DNA of 64,000 nucleotides from Bacillus rhizoplanae (GCF_917563915.1 NZ_CAKJTI010000018.1:1-64000); one strand, 5' to 3'. Shown: positions 1 to 10,439, counted from the first letter of the stretch. Translations and numbers: made by a program. Notes: a model not told the origin generated them from the letters alone.

Positions 1-21
1 TGGGTACTTCTCTATATTATA

Positions 22-96
22 TGGCTCCGCAGGTAGGACTCGAACCTACGACCGATCGGTTAACAGCCGATAGCTCTACCACTGAGCTACTGCGGA
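22..96 (-). tRNA. tRNA-Asn (anticodon GTT)
   Basis: The minus strand folds as a complete 75-base tRNA with an encoded 3' CCA (22-24). The acceptor stem is TCCGCAG/CTGCGGA, the D-loop contains GTGGTAGAG, the anticodon loop is CTGTTAA (GTT, Asn), and the T-loop contains GTTCGAGTCC. In this group it probably belongs to a larger tRNA/rRNA cluster lying outside the window. Confidence 0.96.
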
Positions 97-201
97 ATAA
101 GAAAGACATTTTTTATCTTATAAAAAATCATTTTACAAGTCAAGCACTTCTTACAATATCTTGTAGTGAGATGACATGTTTATAATATACTGGATTGATT
201 T

Positions 202-666
202 TTAACTGTCAAGGTGTTTTTTCACCTGCTTCAAACGCCCTTTACACTTTCCGCAAACGTAGCGATTTGTATTTATTCTTCTCCTTCTTATGTATTGGAA
301 GCCACACGATAAACAAACATATACGTATTGTTTTTTCTCTTTCCGCTCATCAGGAATTCTTTTGCAAAAACGCGGCGCATCTACCTTATTCAACAACTCA
401 CGAAAATCTCTGTCTCTATGTTGATACCCTTTCCCCATAAGATGTAAATGATAATGACAAAGCTCATGCTTAATTACTGCAATTAATTCCTTTTCTCCAT
501 AAGCTTGATAATAATGATAATTTAATTCTATATTGTGTGTCTCTAACATATATCGCCCACCTGTCGTACGTAAACGTTTATTAAATGTCGCTTTATGCAA
601 AAAAGGCCTCGCAAAATATTCTACTGATATTTTCTCCACCAATCTCTGAATATCTATTCCCTGCAT
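202..666 (-). CDS. SprT-family zinc metalloprotease-like protein
   Basis: A 154-residue protein of the SprT/YdcK family. The metal-binding helix HELCHYH is near residue 70, and the C-terminus has a four-cysteine zinc ribbon (CLSCGF and CGKC) typical of SprT-like proteins. The family is related to the protease domain of Spartan, but the bacterial role is not settled. An ATG at 672 also opens the frame. The AGGAG ribosome site sits only two bases before it and eight before the ATG at 666, so 666 is preferred. The gene lies between the tRNA and cmpA, as in other bacilli. Confidence 0.9.
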   Translation of the reverse strand: MQGIDIQRLVEKISVEYFARPFLHKATFNKRLRTTGGRYMLETHNIELNYHYYQAYGEKELIAVIKHELCHYHLHLMGKGYQHRDRDFRELLNKVDAPRFCKRIPDERKEKKQYVYVCLSCGFQYIRRRRINTNRYVCGKCKGRLKQVKKHLDS

Positions 667-773
667 CCGCATCTCTCCTACTAATTAAAATAAATCTACA
701 CGTCTTATTTGTCCCCTGCATACATTAAATAGTACATATACCCATCCTCACTTCTGTAAAAGGAGGGATTCAT

Positions 774-887
774 ATGCCAGCATGGCTTCGTAAACAAATG
801 CGACGTGCTTATTATGAAAAAAACCGATATCAAATCAAATTACTTAACGAATGCTGGTTTTTTTATAAAAAAAAGCAATATCCTTAG
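774..887 (+). CDS. cmpA: cortex morphogenetic protein CmpA
   Basis: A 37-codon gene starting MPAWLRKQMRRAYYEK with an AAGGAGGG ribosome site. Length and pattern (MPxWLKKQM, EKxxYQIKLLNxCWxFY) match CmpA of Bacillus subtilis, a small protein that holds back spore cortex assembly and helps remove cells with defective coats by promoting SpoIVA degradation by ClpXP. It is divergent from sprT and followed by a terminator hairpin. It is short enough to be missed by automatic callers. Confidence 0.93.
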   Translation: MPAWLRKQMRRAYYEKNRYQIKLLNECWFFYKKKQYP

Positions 888-892
888 TAAAT

Positions 893-924
893 AAAGGGAG
901 CGGAATATCCCTCCACTCCCTTTT
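893..924 (+). terminator. intrinsic terminator of cmpA
   Basis: AAAGGGAG and CTCCCTTTT form an eight-pair stem ending in a T-run just after the cmpA stop. Confidence 0.7.
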
Positions 925-1016
925 CATGTATCCCATACTTAATAGATAGCAGCTCCTATTAGCAAATTAACTCTCAGTGTAGGCTGAAGAAAGCCACAAT
1001 GATTCATTTTACTTCA

Positions 1017-3185
1017 TTACTCTATTGGTAGCATAGATAAAGCGACGCGTCCTTTTTTCATATCAACCTCATCGACCCAAACTTTTACAATTTGTCCGAC
1101 AGAAACGATATCTAATGGATGTTTTACAAACTGCTTACTCATTTTTGAAATATGAACTAATCCATCTTGCTTCACACCAATATCAACAAAAGCACCAAAA
1201 TCGACAACATTACGAACCGTACCTTCCAATTCCATGCCTCGTTTTAAATCCTCTAGTTTTAAAATACCTTTTTTAAGAAGCGGCTTCGGTAATTCATCAC
1301 GTAAATCTCGTTCTGGACGAATAAGAGCATCAATAATATCTCGCAATGTCGGTTCACCAATATTTGTTTGTTCTGATAACGAAGGAATTTCTACTTCTTC
1401 TAAACGCTTCTGCAAATGAGGTTGTCCAACATCTGTAATAGATAACCCTAAGCTTTTCAATAGCAGTTCTACATTCTTATATTGCTCCGGATGAATACTT
1501 GTTCGATCAAGTGGGTTTTCACCTTCTACAACACGTAAAAAGCCGATACATTGTTCATATGTCTTCGCACCTAATCTTGGGATATCTTTCAGCTCAGCAC
1601 GTTTTGTAAATTTCCCGCTCTCTTCACGTTTTTTCACAATGTTTTTCGCAACTGTTTTCGATAGGCCAGAAACATATTGTAATAATGAAACAGAAGCAGT
1701 ATTTACGTTCACTCCAACTTGGTTTACAGCCGTTTCAACTACAAATGTTAATGATTCATTCAACTGTTTTTGTGATACATCGTGTTGATATTGTCCTACA
1801 CCAACAGACTTTGGATCAATCTTTACTAATTCTGCAAGCGGATCTTGCAAACGTCTTCCAATAGAAACCGCACTTCTTTCTTCAACTTGCAAATTAGGAA
1901 ACTCTTCCCTTGCTAAGTCTGATGCTGAATATACACTCGCACCAGCTTCATTGACAATAATGTAAAATACATCACGTGTAACTGCTTGTAATACATCTAC
2001 TACAAATTCTTCCGTTTCACGAGAAGCTGTACCATTTCCAATTGCAACTACTTCTACTTCATACTTTTCTAAAATTGAAATACATTTCTTTTTCGCTTCT
2101 TCATATTTCCTAACAGGCGGATGCGGATAGATAACGTCGATATGAAGTACTTTTCCTGTATCATCTACAACGGAAAGTTTACATCCCGTGCGATATGCTG
2201 GATCTACAGCTAATACTGTCTTCCCTTTCATCGGCGGTTGTAATAATAAATTTCTTAAGTTTTCTGAAAAAATATGAATCGCTTGTTCTTCCGCTCTCTC
2301 TGTTAACTCTTTACGAATTTCTCTTTCAATAGATGGTTGAATTAAACGCTTGTAACCATCTTCAATCGCCTCTTGCACATAAGAAGTACTTGGCGCGTAT
2401 GATTTATGAATTACTTTTTTATGTAAAAACTGAAGAATTTCTTCAACCGGAGGAACGATTGCTACTTTTAAAATTTCTTCTTTTTCACCGCGATTCATGG
2501 CTAATACACGATGAGGTACAACTTTTTGTACTGGCTCTTCATAGCTGTAATACATTTCGTATACATTCTTTTCATCTTTCTCTTCATCTTTTACAACTGC
2601 CGAAATGGTTCCTTTTCTAAAAGTAGTATTTCGAATCCAACTGCGATAAGATGCTTCGTCAGACACGTATTCTGCGATAATATCTTTTGCACCTTGTAAC
2701 GCTTCTTCTGGTGAATGAACTTCCTTCTCTTCATTTACGAATACTTTTGCTCTTTCCAACGCATCGTCCTTCGCAAATGTTAATAACCAATCCGCTAAGG
2801 GTTCTAACCCTTTCTCTTTTGCAATTGTTGCTTTTGTTCTTCGTTTTTCTTTATATGGACGATATAAATCTTCCACTTCTTGTAGTTTTGTTGCAGATAC
2901 AATGTTACGACGCAACTCTTCTGTTAGCTTTCCCTTTTCATGAATTAAACGCAACACTTCTTCTTTACGATTTTCAAGCTGAGTGATATACTGCCATCTT
3001 TCTAAAATCGAACGAATTTGCACTTCATCTAATGAGTTTGTCCATTCTTTTCGATAACGAGCAATAAATGGAACTGTATTACCTTCCTCCGTTAGCTGAA
3101 TAACATGACGTACTTGCTTCTCTGAAAAATTCAATTCTTTCGCTAACATTTTCATTAACTCTTGACGGTCATCTACCATTTCCAT
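1017..3185 (-). CDS. tex: Tex-family RNA-binding transcription accessory protein
   Basis: A 722-residue Tex/YhgF protein. Visible parts are the N-terminal helical Tex domain, the YqgF/RuvC-like core (VLAVDPAYRTGCKLSVVD; VVAIGNGTASRETE), the helix-hairpin-helix segment (QLNESLTFVVETAVNQVGVN, LSKTVAKNIV) and a C-terminal S1 domain (GMELEGTVRNVVDFGAFVDIGV). The family binds nucleic acid and affects transcription, and is often essential or stress-related. An AAGGAGG lies 11 bases before the ATG at 3185. A TTG at 3194 lies 5 bases after it and could add three residues. A terminator separates the gene from ndoA upstream. Confidence 0.95.
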   Translation of the reverse strand: MEMVDDRQELMKMLAKELNFSEKQVRHVIQLTEEGNTVPFIARYRKEWTNSLDEVQIRSILERWQYITQLENRKEEVLRLIHEKGKLTEELRRNIVSATKLQEVEDLYRPYKEKRRTKATIAKEKGLEPLADWLLTFAKDDALERAKVFVNEEKEVHSPEEALQGAKDIIAEYVSDEASYRSWIRNTTFRKGTISAVVKDEEKDEKNVYEMYYSYEEPVQKVVPHRVLAMNRGEKEEILKVAIVPPVEEILQFLHKKVIHKSYAPSTSYVQEAIEDGYKRLIQPSIEREIRKELTERAEEQAIHIFSENLRNLLLQPPMKGKTVLAVDPAYRTGCKLSVVDDTGKVLHIDVIYPHPPVRKYEEAKKKCISILEKYEVEVVAIGNGTASRETEEFVVDVLQAVTRDVFYIIVNEAGASVYSASDLAREEFPNLQVEERSAVSIGRRLQDPLAELVKIDPKSVGVGQYQHDVSQKQLNESLTFVVETAVNQVGVNVNTASVSLLQYVSGLSKTVAKNIVKKREESGKFTKRAELKDIPRLGAKTYEQCIGFLRVVEGENPLDRTSIHPEQYKNVELLLKSLGLSITDVGQPHLQKRLEEVEIPSLSEQTNIGEPTLRDIIDALIRPERDLRDELPKPLLKKGILKLEDLKRGMELEGTVRNVVDFGAFVDIGVKQDGLVHISKMSKQFVKHPLDIVSVGQIVKVWVDEVDMKKGRVALSMLPIE

Positions 3186-3208
3186 TTGCAACAAAACCTC
3201 CTTAATAA

Positions 3209-3240
3209 TAAAAAAAGCTGCTCTTAAAAGAGAGCAACTT
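3209..3240 (-). terminator. intrinsic terminator of the alr-endoAI-ndoA side
   Basis: On the minus strand AAGTTGCTCT and AGAGCAGCTT form a stem followed by a run of seven T. It lies between ndoA and tex, so it ends the toxin transcript or attenuates read-through into tex. Confidence 0.75.
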
Positions 3241-3250
3241 CAATGCTGAA

Positions 3251-3601
3251 CTAAAAATCTATCAGTCCTAAACTAATTTGCAGAGCTTCATCTACACGAT
3301 TCATCATCAGATCGTCTAACTGAGTGATTTTGTCCGTTAAGCGCTGCTTATCGATTGTTCGAATCTGTTCGAGCAAGATAACAGAATCTCTCTCAAATCC
3401 ATACTTTTTTGCATCAATCTCCACATGGGTGGGCAATTTCGCTTTCTGAATCTGTGCAGTAATGGCCGCCACAATCACAGTAGGACTAAAACGATTCCCA
3501 ATGTCATTTTGAATGACCAGAACCGGACGAACGCCTCCTTGCTCAGAACCAACAACTGGGGAAAGGTCTGCAAAATACACGTCGCCGCGTTTTACAATCA
3601 A
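3251..3601 (-). CDS. ndoA: NdoA (EndoA), MazF/PemK-family endoribonuclease toxin
   Basis: A 116-residue PemK/MazF fold ([20 protein letters not shown], then [12 protein letters not shown]). Family members cleave mRNA at short sequence motifs (UACAU for B. subtilis EndoA). Length and sequence closely follow the B. subtilis toxin, with the conserved RGDV loop arginine and the RPVLVIQN core. It starts four bases after the antitoxin gene stop, so the two are translationally coupled. The position downstream of alr is conserved in bacilli. Confidence 0.96.
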   Translation of the reverse strand: MIVKRGDVYFADLSPVVGSEQGGVRPVLVIQNDIGNRFSPTVIVAAITAQIQKAKLPTHVEIDAKKYGFERDSVILLEQIRTIDKQRLTDKITQLDDLMMNRVDEALQISLGLIDF

Positions 3602-3605
3602 AAGA

Positions 3606-3893
3606 TTACCCCCCGCTAACTAAGCGTTCTACTGTATGAGCTGCTTCATACTCCGCTAGGAAAGCTTCAGATGCAATACCAAGATTAATTTTTCCCATTT
3701 CAATGTACCCACGTCGCATTGATTCATGCTGGTAGCGCTTCTTTGTTTTATGTTGGCGCAATAGCAATTGTGTTGCCTGGCAAATAAGTTCATGGCGATT
3801 CTTATTCTCTTGTTTTCCAATTCCGTCTAATTCTGTTACCACTTGTTTTGGCAACCGAACAACGATTTCAGTAGTTACACTTGATTCGGACAC
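3606..3893 (-). CDS. ndoAI: EndoAI antitoxin (ribbon-helix-helix)
   Basis: A 95-residue protein with an N-terminal ribbon-helix-helix DNA-binding fold ([16 protein letters not shown]) and a C-terminal tail expected to block the NdoA active site. Family knowledge: it neutralises NdoA by forming a complex. It is cotranscribed with the toxin immediately downstream. The 245 bases between it and alr carry no other gene. Confidence 0.94.
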   Translation of the reverse strand: MSESSVTTEIVVRLPKQVVTELDGIGKQENKNRHELICQATQLLLRQHKTKKRYQHESMRRGYIEMGKINLGIASEAFLAEYEAAHTVERLVSGG

Positions 3894-4138
3894 AAAAATA
3901 CACCTCCACCGTCAACTACACACACACATATATATGACACCTATTGTAATAATACCATTGTATGAAGCCTGTTGCAAAGACTTCCTGATTTCTTGTTTTA
4001 TGTTTTCCAATTTGGAAATAAAACATTCACTTCCTTGCACTTTTCTATGTCCTTCTTCCAAATTGAGTTTCTCGACTTGTCAAAAAGGGACATACTCACC
4101 TTTTTATAAGGGTACACTTGAACTATAGAATTCTCATC

Positions 4139-5308
4139 TTATATGTCATTTAAATAATTTACAACCTTTACAATTTTTCCATTTTTTACATATACACGTG
4201 GAACACGAAAACTGATTGTTGCAATAATTTCATAGTTAATTGTCTCTGAATACTCGGCAACCTCAGTAGCACTAATACACTTATCATCTTGTCTTCCAAT
4301 TAGAGTAACTTTCGTTCCAATTGGCACTTCATATGGTAAACGAATCATCATCATATCCATTGTAACCCTGCCTACAGTCGGCACTCTTATACCATTTACA
4401 AGCACTCTGAAACCCTGTAACCTGCGTAACCAACCGTCAGCATATCCAACAGGCAATGTGGCAATCCATTCTTCTGTTTTCGTTCGATAAATAACGTTAT
4501 AACTAATTCCAGCATCTTTTGTCACCTGTTTTATATGTGCAACCGTTGTATGCCAAGATAATGCAGGATCAAGCTTAATCGGTAAAAAAGGACGGATTTG
4601 CATAGATGAGGTCAATCCATACATCGCAATCCCTATTCTGACAGCGTTAAAAGTAACACTTTGAAAACGTAAAGTTGCCACACTATTAGCTGTATGAATA
4701 AATTTTGGGGTTAATCCAAATTCTTTTAGCCAACTTAGTTGTTCCAAAAACATATTATACTGCTTATCAAAATAAGCTGTCTCCTCTTCATCAGCTGTTG
4801 CAAAGTGAGTATAAACCCCTTCTAATTTTAAAAAAGGCGCATTTTGTAAACTTTTTAGAAACCTTTTCAATTCATCTTTTCTACGAATTCCAATTCTCCC
4901 CATACCGCTATCAAATTTAAGATGAAAATGGAATGACCTTGAAGAATCCCACACCTTTTCCGCTTTTTCTATCCATTCTTTTTGAAACACAGTTAATGTA
5001 ATCTCATTCTCTGCTGCCACATTAACGTCTTCCGGACGTGAAGAACCTAATACTAAAATAGGAACTGTAATTCCAGCTCTTCTTAAGACAAGAGCTTCAT
5101 CCAAGAATGCAACAGCTAATCTTGTGGCTCCTGCTGCTAACGCTGTATTTGCAACTTGCACTGATCCATGACCATATGCATTTGCTTTCACAACAGCAAA
5201 AATCTCCACATTTTTCGGAATGATGGATTTAATACGAGTCAAATTATCATAAATCGTATCTAAGTTCACCTCTACCCACGTATCACGATAAAATGGCGAT
5301 TTTTCCAT
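4139..5308 (-). CDS. alr: alanine racemase
   Basis: A 389-residue fold-type III PLP enzyme making D-alanine for peptidoglycan. The PLP lysine sits in the N-terminal VVKANAYGHG motif, and the second catalytic base (Tyr) falls in the segment around SWHTTVAHIKQVT/GISYN. RIGIAMYG and GRVTMDMMMI are standard Alr motifs. The start ATG follows AAAGGAAGTG. In spore formers this enzyme also limits premature alanine-triggered germination. The bcr1 copy at 5449-5558 separates it from the upstream lipoprotein gene. Confidence 0.96.
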   Translation of the reverse strand: MEKSPFYRDTWVEVNLDTIYDNLTRIKSIIPKNVEIFAVVKANAYGHGSVQVANTALAAGATRLAVAFLDEALVLRRAGITVPILVLGSSRPEDVNVAAENEITLTVFQKEWIEKAEKVWDSSRSFHFHLKFDSGMGRIGIRRKDELKRFLKSLQNAPFLKLEGVYTHFATADEEETAYFDKQYNMFLEQLSWLKEFGLTPKFIHTANSVATLRFQSVTFNAVRIGIAMYGLTSSMQIRPFLPIKLDPALSWHTTVAHIKQVTKDAGISYNVIYRTKTEEWIATLPVGYADGWLRRLQGFRVLVNGIRVPTVGRVTMDMMMIRLPYEVPIGTKVTLIGRQDDKCISATEVAEYSETINYEIIATISFRVPRVYVKNGKIVKVVNYLNDI

Positions 5309-5448
5309 CTAGAAAAAACACTTCCTTTATACGATATGCAAAGCTTATTCTTTTATATTCACTTTTTTTCTTACCTTTATTCCATCATATTAAGCGCCGC
5401 TTTCATCAACAGATTCTACACATCAAAAATACTATTTGTTAAATCGTG

Positions 5449-5558
5449 ATAAAGTGAAACTTCCATCAGTGGGGGTTTTCTTCATCCCCCCACCTATCTT
5501 CTTCGCCTTTCTCTGAATCTTGAGGTGGGGTCTTACTGTCCGCAAATAGCGGGATAAA
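5449..5558 (+). repeat. bcr1-type repeat, internally deleted
   Basis: It starts ATAAAGTGAAACTTCCATCA and ends AATAGCGGGATAAA, so it is bounded by ATAAA on both sides. It contains the central CCCCCACCT...AGGTGGGG hairpin but lacks the GTTGAACCAATCGGGC segment present in the full copy at 30076. Confidence 0.85.
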
Positions 5559-5596
5559 AAACGTGGTGTACTCTGTAGCCACCACGTCTTAGTCGT

Positions 5597-6607
5597 TTAC
5601 TTCACTTGTTTTTGAGTCACAGAGCGCGCTACCATTAACAACTCATCTTGTTTCAACCCTTTTGATACAAGCATATATTCGACTCCATTATGTGACCACG
5701 CAACAGAATCTTTTGTTAATGCACCAATTGCAAAACCTAAATCAACAGGTTCCCCACTCATATTTTGTAGTGCAATAGTTGGTGCTACCTTTGCTTTTTC
5801 TTGTATTAATGTAAAACTCTTCTTATCGCCAGTGTACGTAAGAATATTACGTTTACCACTGTCTGTCTTAAATTCTTTCTCTTCTTTTAAAGTCATACCT
5901 TGCGGCGTATCACTTGGGTATAACACAGCAAACGGCTTCTCTTCTTGTGCTGTCGTTTGTATATCGACTTGCGCTCTAGACATATTTTGTTTCGTATCAA
6001 ACGCACCTTTATCAAATTTTGTATCAAACTTTACCTTGGAAAAATCTACCTGCACAAGAACATTTTGATCATTGTCCATCAATTTCACCGAAACAGGCGC
6101 TAAATCTTTTTTATTAAATGTAATTTGTTGCTTTGGCAACACATTTTGATGATGATAGTTCGTTTTCGTTTCAAACACATAATATTTGTCTGTTTTCTTA
6201 AATGAACGGTCCTTATCGTTCAAAATATCCCTTACAAGTGATTCATATAAATATGCTTGGCTGCTATTTTGCGGCCAATCACTTTGAAAACGAAAACTTT
6301 TATTTAAAGACGGGGTAAGAACGAATACACCTTCATCATTTCGTAAAATAATCTGGCTTTGATCTTTCTTTGCATTTTTCAAATTCACTCGGTAATACGA
6401 GGGTTTCTTATACCAAACCTCAACGTCATATACTTGCGGTTCATTTCCTGTTTTAATCAATAATTTTGCTTCTGCTTGATAGCTTTTCATCTCTTTTACT
6501 CTTTCATTCAAATCTTGCACAACATCTTCCTTCTTCTTCTCCATGCAGCCCGCTAACAGAAAAACGGTCAACAAACCGACAATAAACAAAAATAGCCGCC
6601 TTTTCAT
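5597..6607 (-). CDS. outer-membrane-lipoprotein-carrier-like (LolA-fold) lipoprotein, YdcC-type
   Basis: A 336-residue predicted lipoprotein. The signal peptide ends in the lipobox LLAGC (Cys about residue 21), and the rest has the LolA/LolB-like beta pattern (KMKSYQAEAKLLIKTG, VEVWYKKPSYYRVNL). It matches YdcC of B. subtilis in size and in its place beside acpS and alr. YdcC has been linked to sporulation, but its ligand is unknown. It probably sits on the outer face of the membrane. Confidence 0.85.
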   Translation of the reverse strand: MKRRLFLFIVGLLTVFLLAGCMEKKKEDVVQDLNERVKEMKSYQAEAKLLIKTGNEPQVYDVEVWYKKPSYYRVNLKNAKKDQSQIILRNDEGVFVLTPSLNKSFRFQSDWPQNSSQAYLYESLVRDILNDKDRSFKKTDKYYVFETKTNYHHQNVLPKQQITFNKKDLAPVSVKLMDNDQNVLVQVDFSKVKFDTKFDKGAFDTKQNMSRAQVDIQTTAQEEKPFAVLYPSDTPQGMTLKEEKEFKTDSGKRNILTYTGDKKSFTLIQEKAKVAPTIALQNMSGEPVDLGFAIGALTKDSVAWSHNGVEYMLVSKGLKQDELLMVARSVTQKQVK

Positions 6608-6700
6608 ACGTTCAGCCCCTTTGTCTCAATAAGTAAGTGGAAGAAAACCTCTTCCTTAACGCTACTCAAATATATGAGACAAAGAGATGAAATATGCAGA

Positions 6701-7060
6701 CTAGCTTGACGGGCTTTCTAAAATGACTTGCGCCACCGCAAACTCTCGGCTATGACTAATCGAAAGATGAATAGTATAATTTGTATTTGCAAGTAAAACA
6801 GGTTTTCCTCTTTCATCATTTGTGATTTCAATATGTAAAAAGCTAACCTCTTTTCCAATTCCAGTACCAAGCGCTTTCGAATATGCTTCTTTTGCCGCAA
6901 AGCGTCCTGCAACAAATTCACTACGCCTCTTTCCTTTTAACGAATGTGCTACTTGGCGCTCTTTTTCTGTTAAAATACGCTCTATAAATTTGGGTTGCCC
7001 CTCTATCATCTTTTCAATTCTTTCAATTTCAATAATATCGATTCCAATTCCTACAATCAT
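6701..7060 (-). CDS. acpS: holo-[acyl-carrier-protein] synthase
   Basis: A 119-residue AcpS that transfers 4'-phosphopantetheine from CoA to apo-ACP for fatty acid synthesis. The signatures are the metal-binding [12 protein letters not shown] at the N-terminus, [19 protein letters not shown], and a C-terminal [16 protein letters not shown]. The frame is open further upstream, but homology starts at MIVGIGID, with an AGGAACG element before it, so the start is 7060. The divergent rhomboid gene begins 89 bases away. Confidence 0.95.
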   Translation of the reverse strand: MIVGIGIDIIEIERIEKMIEGQPKFIERILTEKERQVAHSLKGKRRSEFVAGRFAAKEAYSKALGTGIGKEVSFLHIEITNDERGKPVLLANTNYTIHLSISHSREFAVAQVILESPSS

Positions 7061-7148
7061 ATCCTTACGTTCCTTCCTTCTATTTTCTTTCTCATTTTCA
7101 TATTGTAAGAATAACAGACAATCCGTTAACAGCAAAAGGAGTGGGGAT

Positions 7149-7706
7149 ATGAATACTCCATTAAAATACTCATTTACTTCTTTCCCTCCGATTACTACTA
7201 CATTACTTTTCATACAATTTGTTTTACTATTATTAGGGAATAATGTACTATCTATCGGAATCGCCTGTAATGAGTGTATCGCTGAAGGGGAATGGTGGCG
7301 AACTATTTCTTCATTATTTATCCACACAACATTTTCTCATTTTCTATCCAATAGCATTTGCTGCTTAGCACTCGGCTTCTCATTAGAAAAACAACTGCGT
7401 AGCATTCGATTTTCACTTGCGTTTCTTATTTCCGGATTCACCGGAAATATCGTCTCTTACTTTATTCTCCCACTCCAGTATACTCATACAGGAGCTTCAG
7501 GCGCTATTTTTGGCTTATTAGGCCTGCAGCTGTATATATTCTATATGCAATACCGTCCTACTAGAAAAAAAGAAACCCTTCTCTTTATTATTATTTTATC
7601 CATTCTTCTAGCGTTTACATTTCTCGACAAAGCAACAAACCCAATTAGCCATCTCGTTGGATTGCTCACAGGTGCCTGCTTAGGACCATTACTCATAAAA
7701 AAATAG
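7149..7706 (+). CDS. rhomboid-family intramembrane protease
   Basis: A 185-residue integral membrane protein with about six hydrophobic segments. The catalytic serine lies in GASGAIFG (about residue 118) and the histidine in NPISHLVG near the C-terminus, so the dyad is intact. The [20 protein letters not shown] stretch is the usual rhomboid loop 1/TM2 region. An AAGGAG site precedes the ATG at 7149. The frame extends upstream across acpS but has no supported start there. Substrates cannot be told from sequence. Confidence 0.88.
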   Translation: MNTPLKYSFTSFPPITTTLLFIQFVLLLLGNNVLSIGIACNECIAEGEWWRTISSLFIHTTFSHFLSNSICCLALGFSLEKQLRSIRFSLAFLISGFTGNIVSYFILPLQYTHTGASGAIFGLLGLQLYIFYMQYRPTRKKETLLFIIILSILLAFTFLDKATNPISHLVGLLTGACLGPLLIKK

Positions 7707-7748
7707 ATGGTGCATCGCTTACTTTACTAAAAAGCTTGCACCATCTAC
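7705..7748. terminator. shared terminator between rhomboid and uvsE
   Basis: AGATGGTGCA and TGCACCATCT form a ten-pair stem overlapping both convergent gene ends. Confidence 0.55.
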
Positions 7749-8681
7749 TATCTCTATCCCACCCTTATCTTTCATATCTCTCATCAACTGAAAGAGCGCC
7801 TCGTCTTTTTGTTTCGCTTCTATCATACAATGTATTTCTGGAACACTCTCTTTTATATATTGCAAAAAAGAAAAAAATTGATCAGAATCAATAAAATCGG
7901 CATGGGCCCTTAGATTATTTCCTTGTCGTGGACTAGAAATATGCATTTTAATCGGCAAAGGAGATTGCTCCCACGTTTGTACAACACGTTCCCAATGAGT
8001 TTCCCACCCTTCAAAGCCGTGATTTGCCATATGATGATGCAAATCAAAAACTACTGGGATTCCAAGTTTTTCTCCTAAGTACAATGTCTCTTTTAAAGAA
8101 AATGTTGTATCATCATTTTCTAACATAATCATCTTTTGAATCCCCACTGGAACAAGTGACCAGTTTTCAATGAATTGTTCTAGTGCTTTCTCTTTATCCT
8201 CATACGCACCGCCAACATGTAAAACACAGCGATGCGTTCTATCAATCCCCATTCCCTTTAGCAACTTCCCATGCATCTGCAACGTTTTCACGGACTGCTT
8301 TAAAATTGGAGGATGTAATGAATTTAAAACGACAAAATGGTCGGGATGAAAATCAATTCGCATTCCTTGACGCTTTGCATATTCTCCAAGTTGTTTTAAG
8401 TTTTCTCTTAACGGCTTTATATAATCCCACTCTAACAACGCCTCATGGTTTGCCAAAGGAATGATTTTCGAACTTAAGCGAAAAAATGAAACATCATGTC
8501 CATAATTATGTTTTAACAACCGTAGACAATTCTCTAAATTAGAATTAGAAATCCTCTCCAATTTTTTGATTGCCGCTTCTCGATCTTGTATTCGCTGAAA
8601 CTGCGCATACGTCATTGTTTGAGAAGGAGAAGCATTTTTCAAATGGACACTCATTGCAACATACCCAAGCTTTACAAGCAT
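7719..8681 (-). CDS. uvsE: UV DNA damage endonuclease
   Basis: A 320-residue UvsE/UVDE TIM-barrel enzyme, which nicks 5' of UV photoproducts and starts an alternative excision repair. The start region LVKLGYVAMSV and the metal-ligand segments (FHPDHF, LHVGGAYEDK, MLENDD, VFDLHHH, HISSPRQG, HADFI) are in order. The start ATG at 8681 follows GAGGAAATGG. A longer frame to 8726 lacks a ribosome site. UvsE is common in spore formers. Confidence 0.93.
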   Translation of the reverse strand: MLVKLGYVAMSVHLKNASPSQTMTYAQFQRIQDREAAIKKLERISNSNLENCLRLLKHNYGHDVSFFRLSSKIIPLANHEALLEWDYIKPLRENLKQLGEYAKRQGMRIDFHPDHFVVLNSLHPPILKQSVKTLQMHGKLLKGMGIDRTHRCVLHVGGAYEDKEKALEQFIENWSLVPVGIQKMIMLENDDTTFSLKETLYLGEKLGIPVVFDLHHHMANHGFEGWETHWERVVQTWEQSPLPIKMHISSPRQGNNLRAHADFIDSDQFFSFLQYIKESVPEIHCMIEAKQKDEALFQLMRDMKDKGGIEIVDGASFLVK

Positions 8682-8737
8682 TCCATTTCCTCTTTTCCGA
8701 TACAAGTTTCTATGTAGTATACCCAACTAAAGAAACA

Positions 8738-8771
8738 AAAAAAGACAGCCTTTATGAAAAAGACTGTCTCT
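8738..8771 (-). terminator. intrinsic terminator of cshA
   Basis: The minus strand reads GACAGTC, a loop, GGCTGTC and then a run of seven T, directly after the cshA stop. Confidence 0.75.
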
Positions 8772-8786
8772 CTTCTATGAATTTAA

Positions 8787-10337
8787 TTAAGCTTGTGGCT
8801 TACGGCTTGAGTGCTTTCTTTCGCCGCTACGTCCTCTAGGAGCTCCAGAACGACCTTCACGACCTTCACGTCCTTCACGTCCTTGACCTTCTCCTTTACG
8901 ACCTCCACGATTGCGGTTGCCATCGCGATTACGGCCGCCTTCACGATTACGGTTACCATCGCGGTAACCACCTCTTCCATTTCCGTTACCATTTCTCTTT
9001 CTAGAACGATCTTTTGAAACTACAGGTGGTTCTGATGTTAAAGAAACTGGCGTTGCATCCGGCTCTTTTGTCATCATTTTTAAAGCAGCTGCTACAACCG
9101 CTACAGAATCATGCTCCTCTAACAGTTCTTCTGCAATACGTTTGTAGTATGATAAGTTTTCACTTTCAATCGTGCTTTGAAGTTTTTCAGCAATCAAACG
9201 TTGTTGTCCTTCTAAAGCTTCATCTAAAGTTGGTGGAGTCAGACGATCCATTTTACGCTTTGTTGTACGCTCAATATTCTTTAATTGACCTGCTTCACGT
9301 GGTGTTACAAACAGCATAGCAAGACCTGTTTTACCCGCACGGCCAGTACGACCAATACGGTGTACGTATGATTCTGGGTCTTGTGGAATATCAAAGTTAT
9401 ATACGTGTGTTACACCTGAAATATCAAGACCACGCGCCGCTACGTCTGTCGCAACAAGAACTTCGATTGAACCTTCTTTAAATTTACGTAATACAGAAAG
9501 ACGCTTCGCTTGTGTTAAATCACCATGAATTCCTTCTGCTGCATAACCACGTAAATTTAACGCTTCTGATAATTCATCAACACGACGCTTTGTGCGACCG
9601 AATACGATTGCAAGCTCTGGAGATTGAATATCTAATAAGCGTGTTAACACGTCAAATTTCTTTTTCTCTTGCACTTCTACATAGAACTGCTGAATGTTTG
9701 GCATTGTTACTTCTTTAGCTTTAACCTTAATATGTTTAGGCTCGCTCATGAAGCGTTCAGCAATGCGACGGATTGGGTCTGGCATTGTTGCTGAGAATAA
9801 TAATGTTTGGTGTGTTTCAGGCACATCCGTTAAAATTGCTTCAATATCTTCAATGAAGCCCATGTTTAACATTTCATCTGCTTCGTCAAGAACAACTGTC
9901 TCTACGTTTTGCAGACGAAGTGTTTTACGTTTAATATGATCTAAAATACGTCCTGGCGTACCCACGATAATGTGTGGACCTTTTTTCAACGCACGAATTT
10001 GACGGTTAATATCTTGGCCGCCATAGATTGGTAAAATGCGAACGCGCTTATGCTGACCAATTTTGTATAGCTCTTCACCTACTTGAATCGCTAACTCACG
10101 AGTTGGTGCGATAACAATACCTTGAACTGTATCTTGATTTGTATTTACTTTTTCTAATAGCGGTAATCCAAATGCAGCTGTTTTTCCTGTACCCGTTTGA
10201 GCTTGACCAATAATGTCGTCACCTTGTAAGGCTACTGGAATTGTTTCTGCCTGAATTGGTGTTGCCTCTTCAAATCCCATGCTTTCAACAGACTTTAACA
10301 AAGAACTGCTTAATCCTAATTCTCGAAATGTTGTCAA
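8787..10337 (-). CDS. cshA: DEAD-box RNA helicase CshA
   Basis: A 516-residue ATP-dependent RNA helicase. Motifs in order: Q-motif ([14 protein letters not shown]), [42 protein letters not shown] and [13 protein letters not shown]. The C-terminal 80 residues are a repetitive RG/RDGNR-rich basic tail, which gives a low-complexity DNA stretch at 8820-9000. In Firmicutes CshA works with the RNA degradosome and in cold adaptation. The start is the ATG at 10337, or the adjacent TTG three codons upstream, after AAAGGAGAAG. The leader is unusually long. Confidence 0.95.
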   Translation of the reverse strand: MTTFRELGLSSSLLKSVESMGFEEATPIQAETIPVALQGDDIIGQAQTGTGKTAAFGLPLLEKVNTNQDTVQGIVIAPTRELAIQVGEELYKIGQHKRVRILPIYGGQDINRQIRALKKGPHIIVGTPGRILDHIKRKTLRLQNVETVVLDEADEMLNMGFIEDIEAILTDVPETHQTLLFSATMPDPIRRIAERFMSEPKHIKVKAKEVTMPNIQQFYVEVQEKKKFDVLTRLLDIQSPELAIVFGRTKRRVDELSEALNLRGYAAEGIHGDLTQAKRLSVLRKFKEGSIEVLVATDVAARGLDISGVTHVYNFDIPQDPESYVHRIGRTGRAGKTGLAMLFVTPREAGQLKNIERTTKRKMDRLTPPTLDEALEGQQRLIAEKLQSTIESENLSYYKRIAEELLEEHDSVAVVAAALKMMTKEPDATPVSLTSEPPVVSKDRSRKRNGNGNGRGGYRDGNRNREGGRNRDGNRNRGGRKGEGQGREGREGREGRSGAPRGRSGERKHSSRKPQA

Positions 10338-10439
10338 TGTTACTTCTCCTTTTCTATCTAAAATAGCCCAGATTATTCCTTCTTCTAATATTCACAGGAT
10401 ATACAAGTAAGGTTGGGCTAAGTCTTCTTCAGACAAAAT

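Noticed and set aside
8811-9017. Open frames antisense to the 3' end of cshA rich in Ser/Thr
   Set aside because: They arise from the repetitive RG/RDGNR codons of the helicase tail and have no ribosome site.
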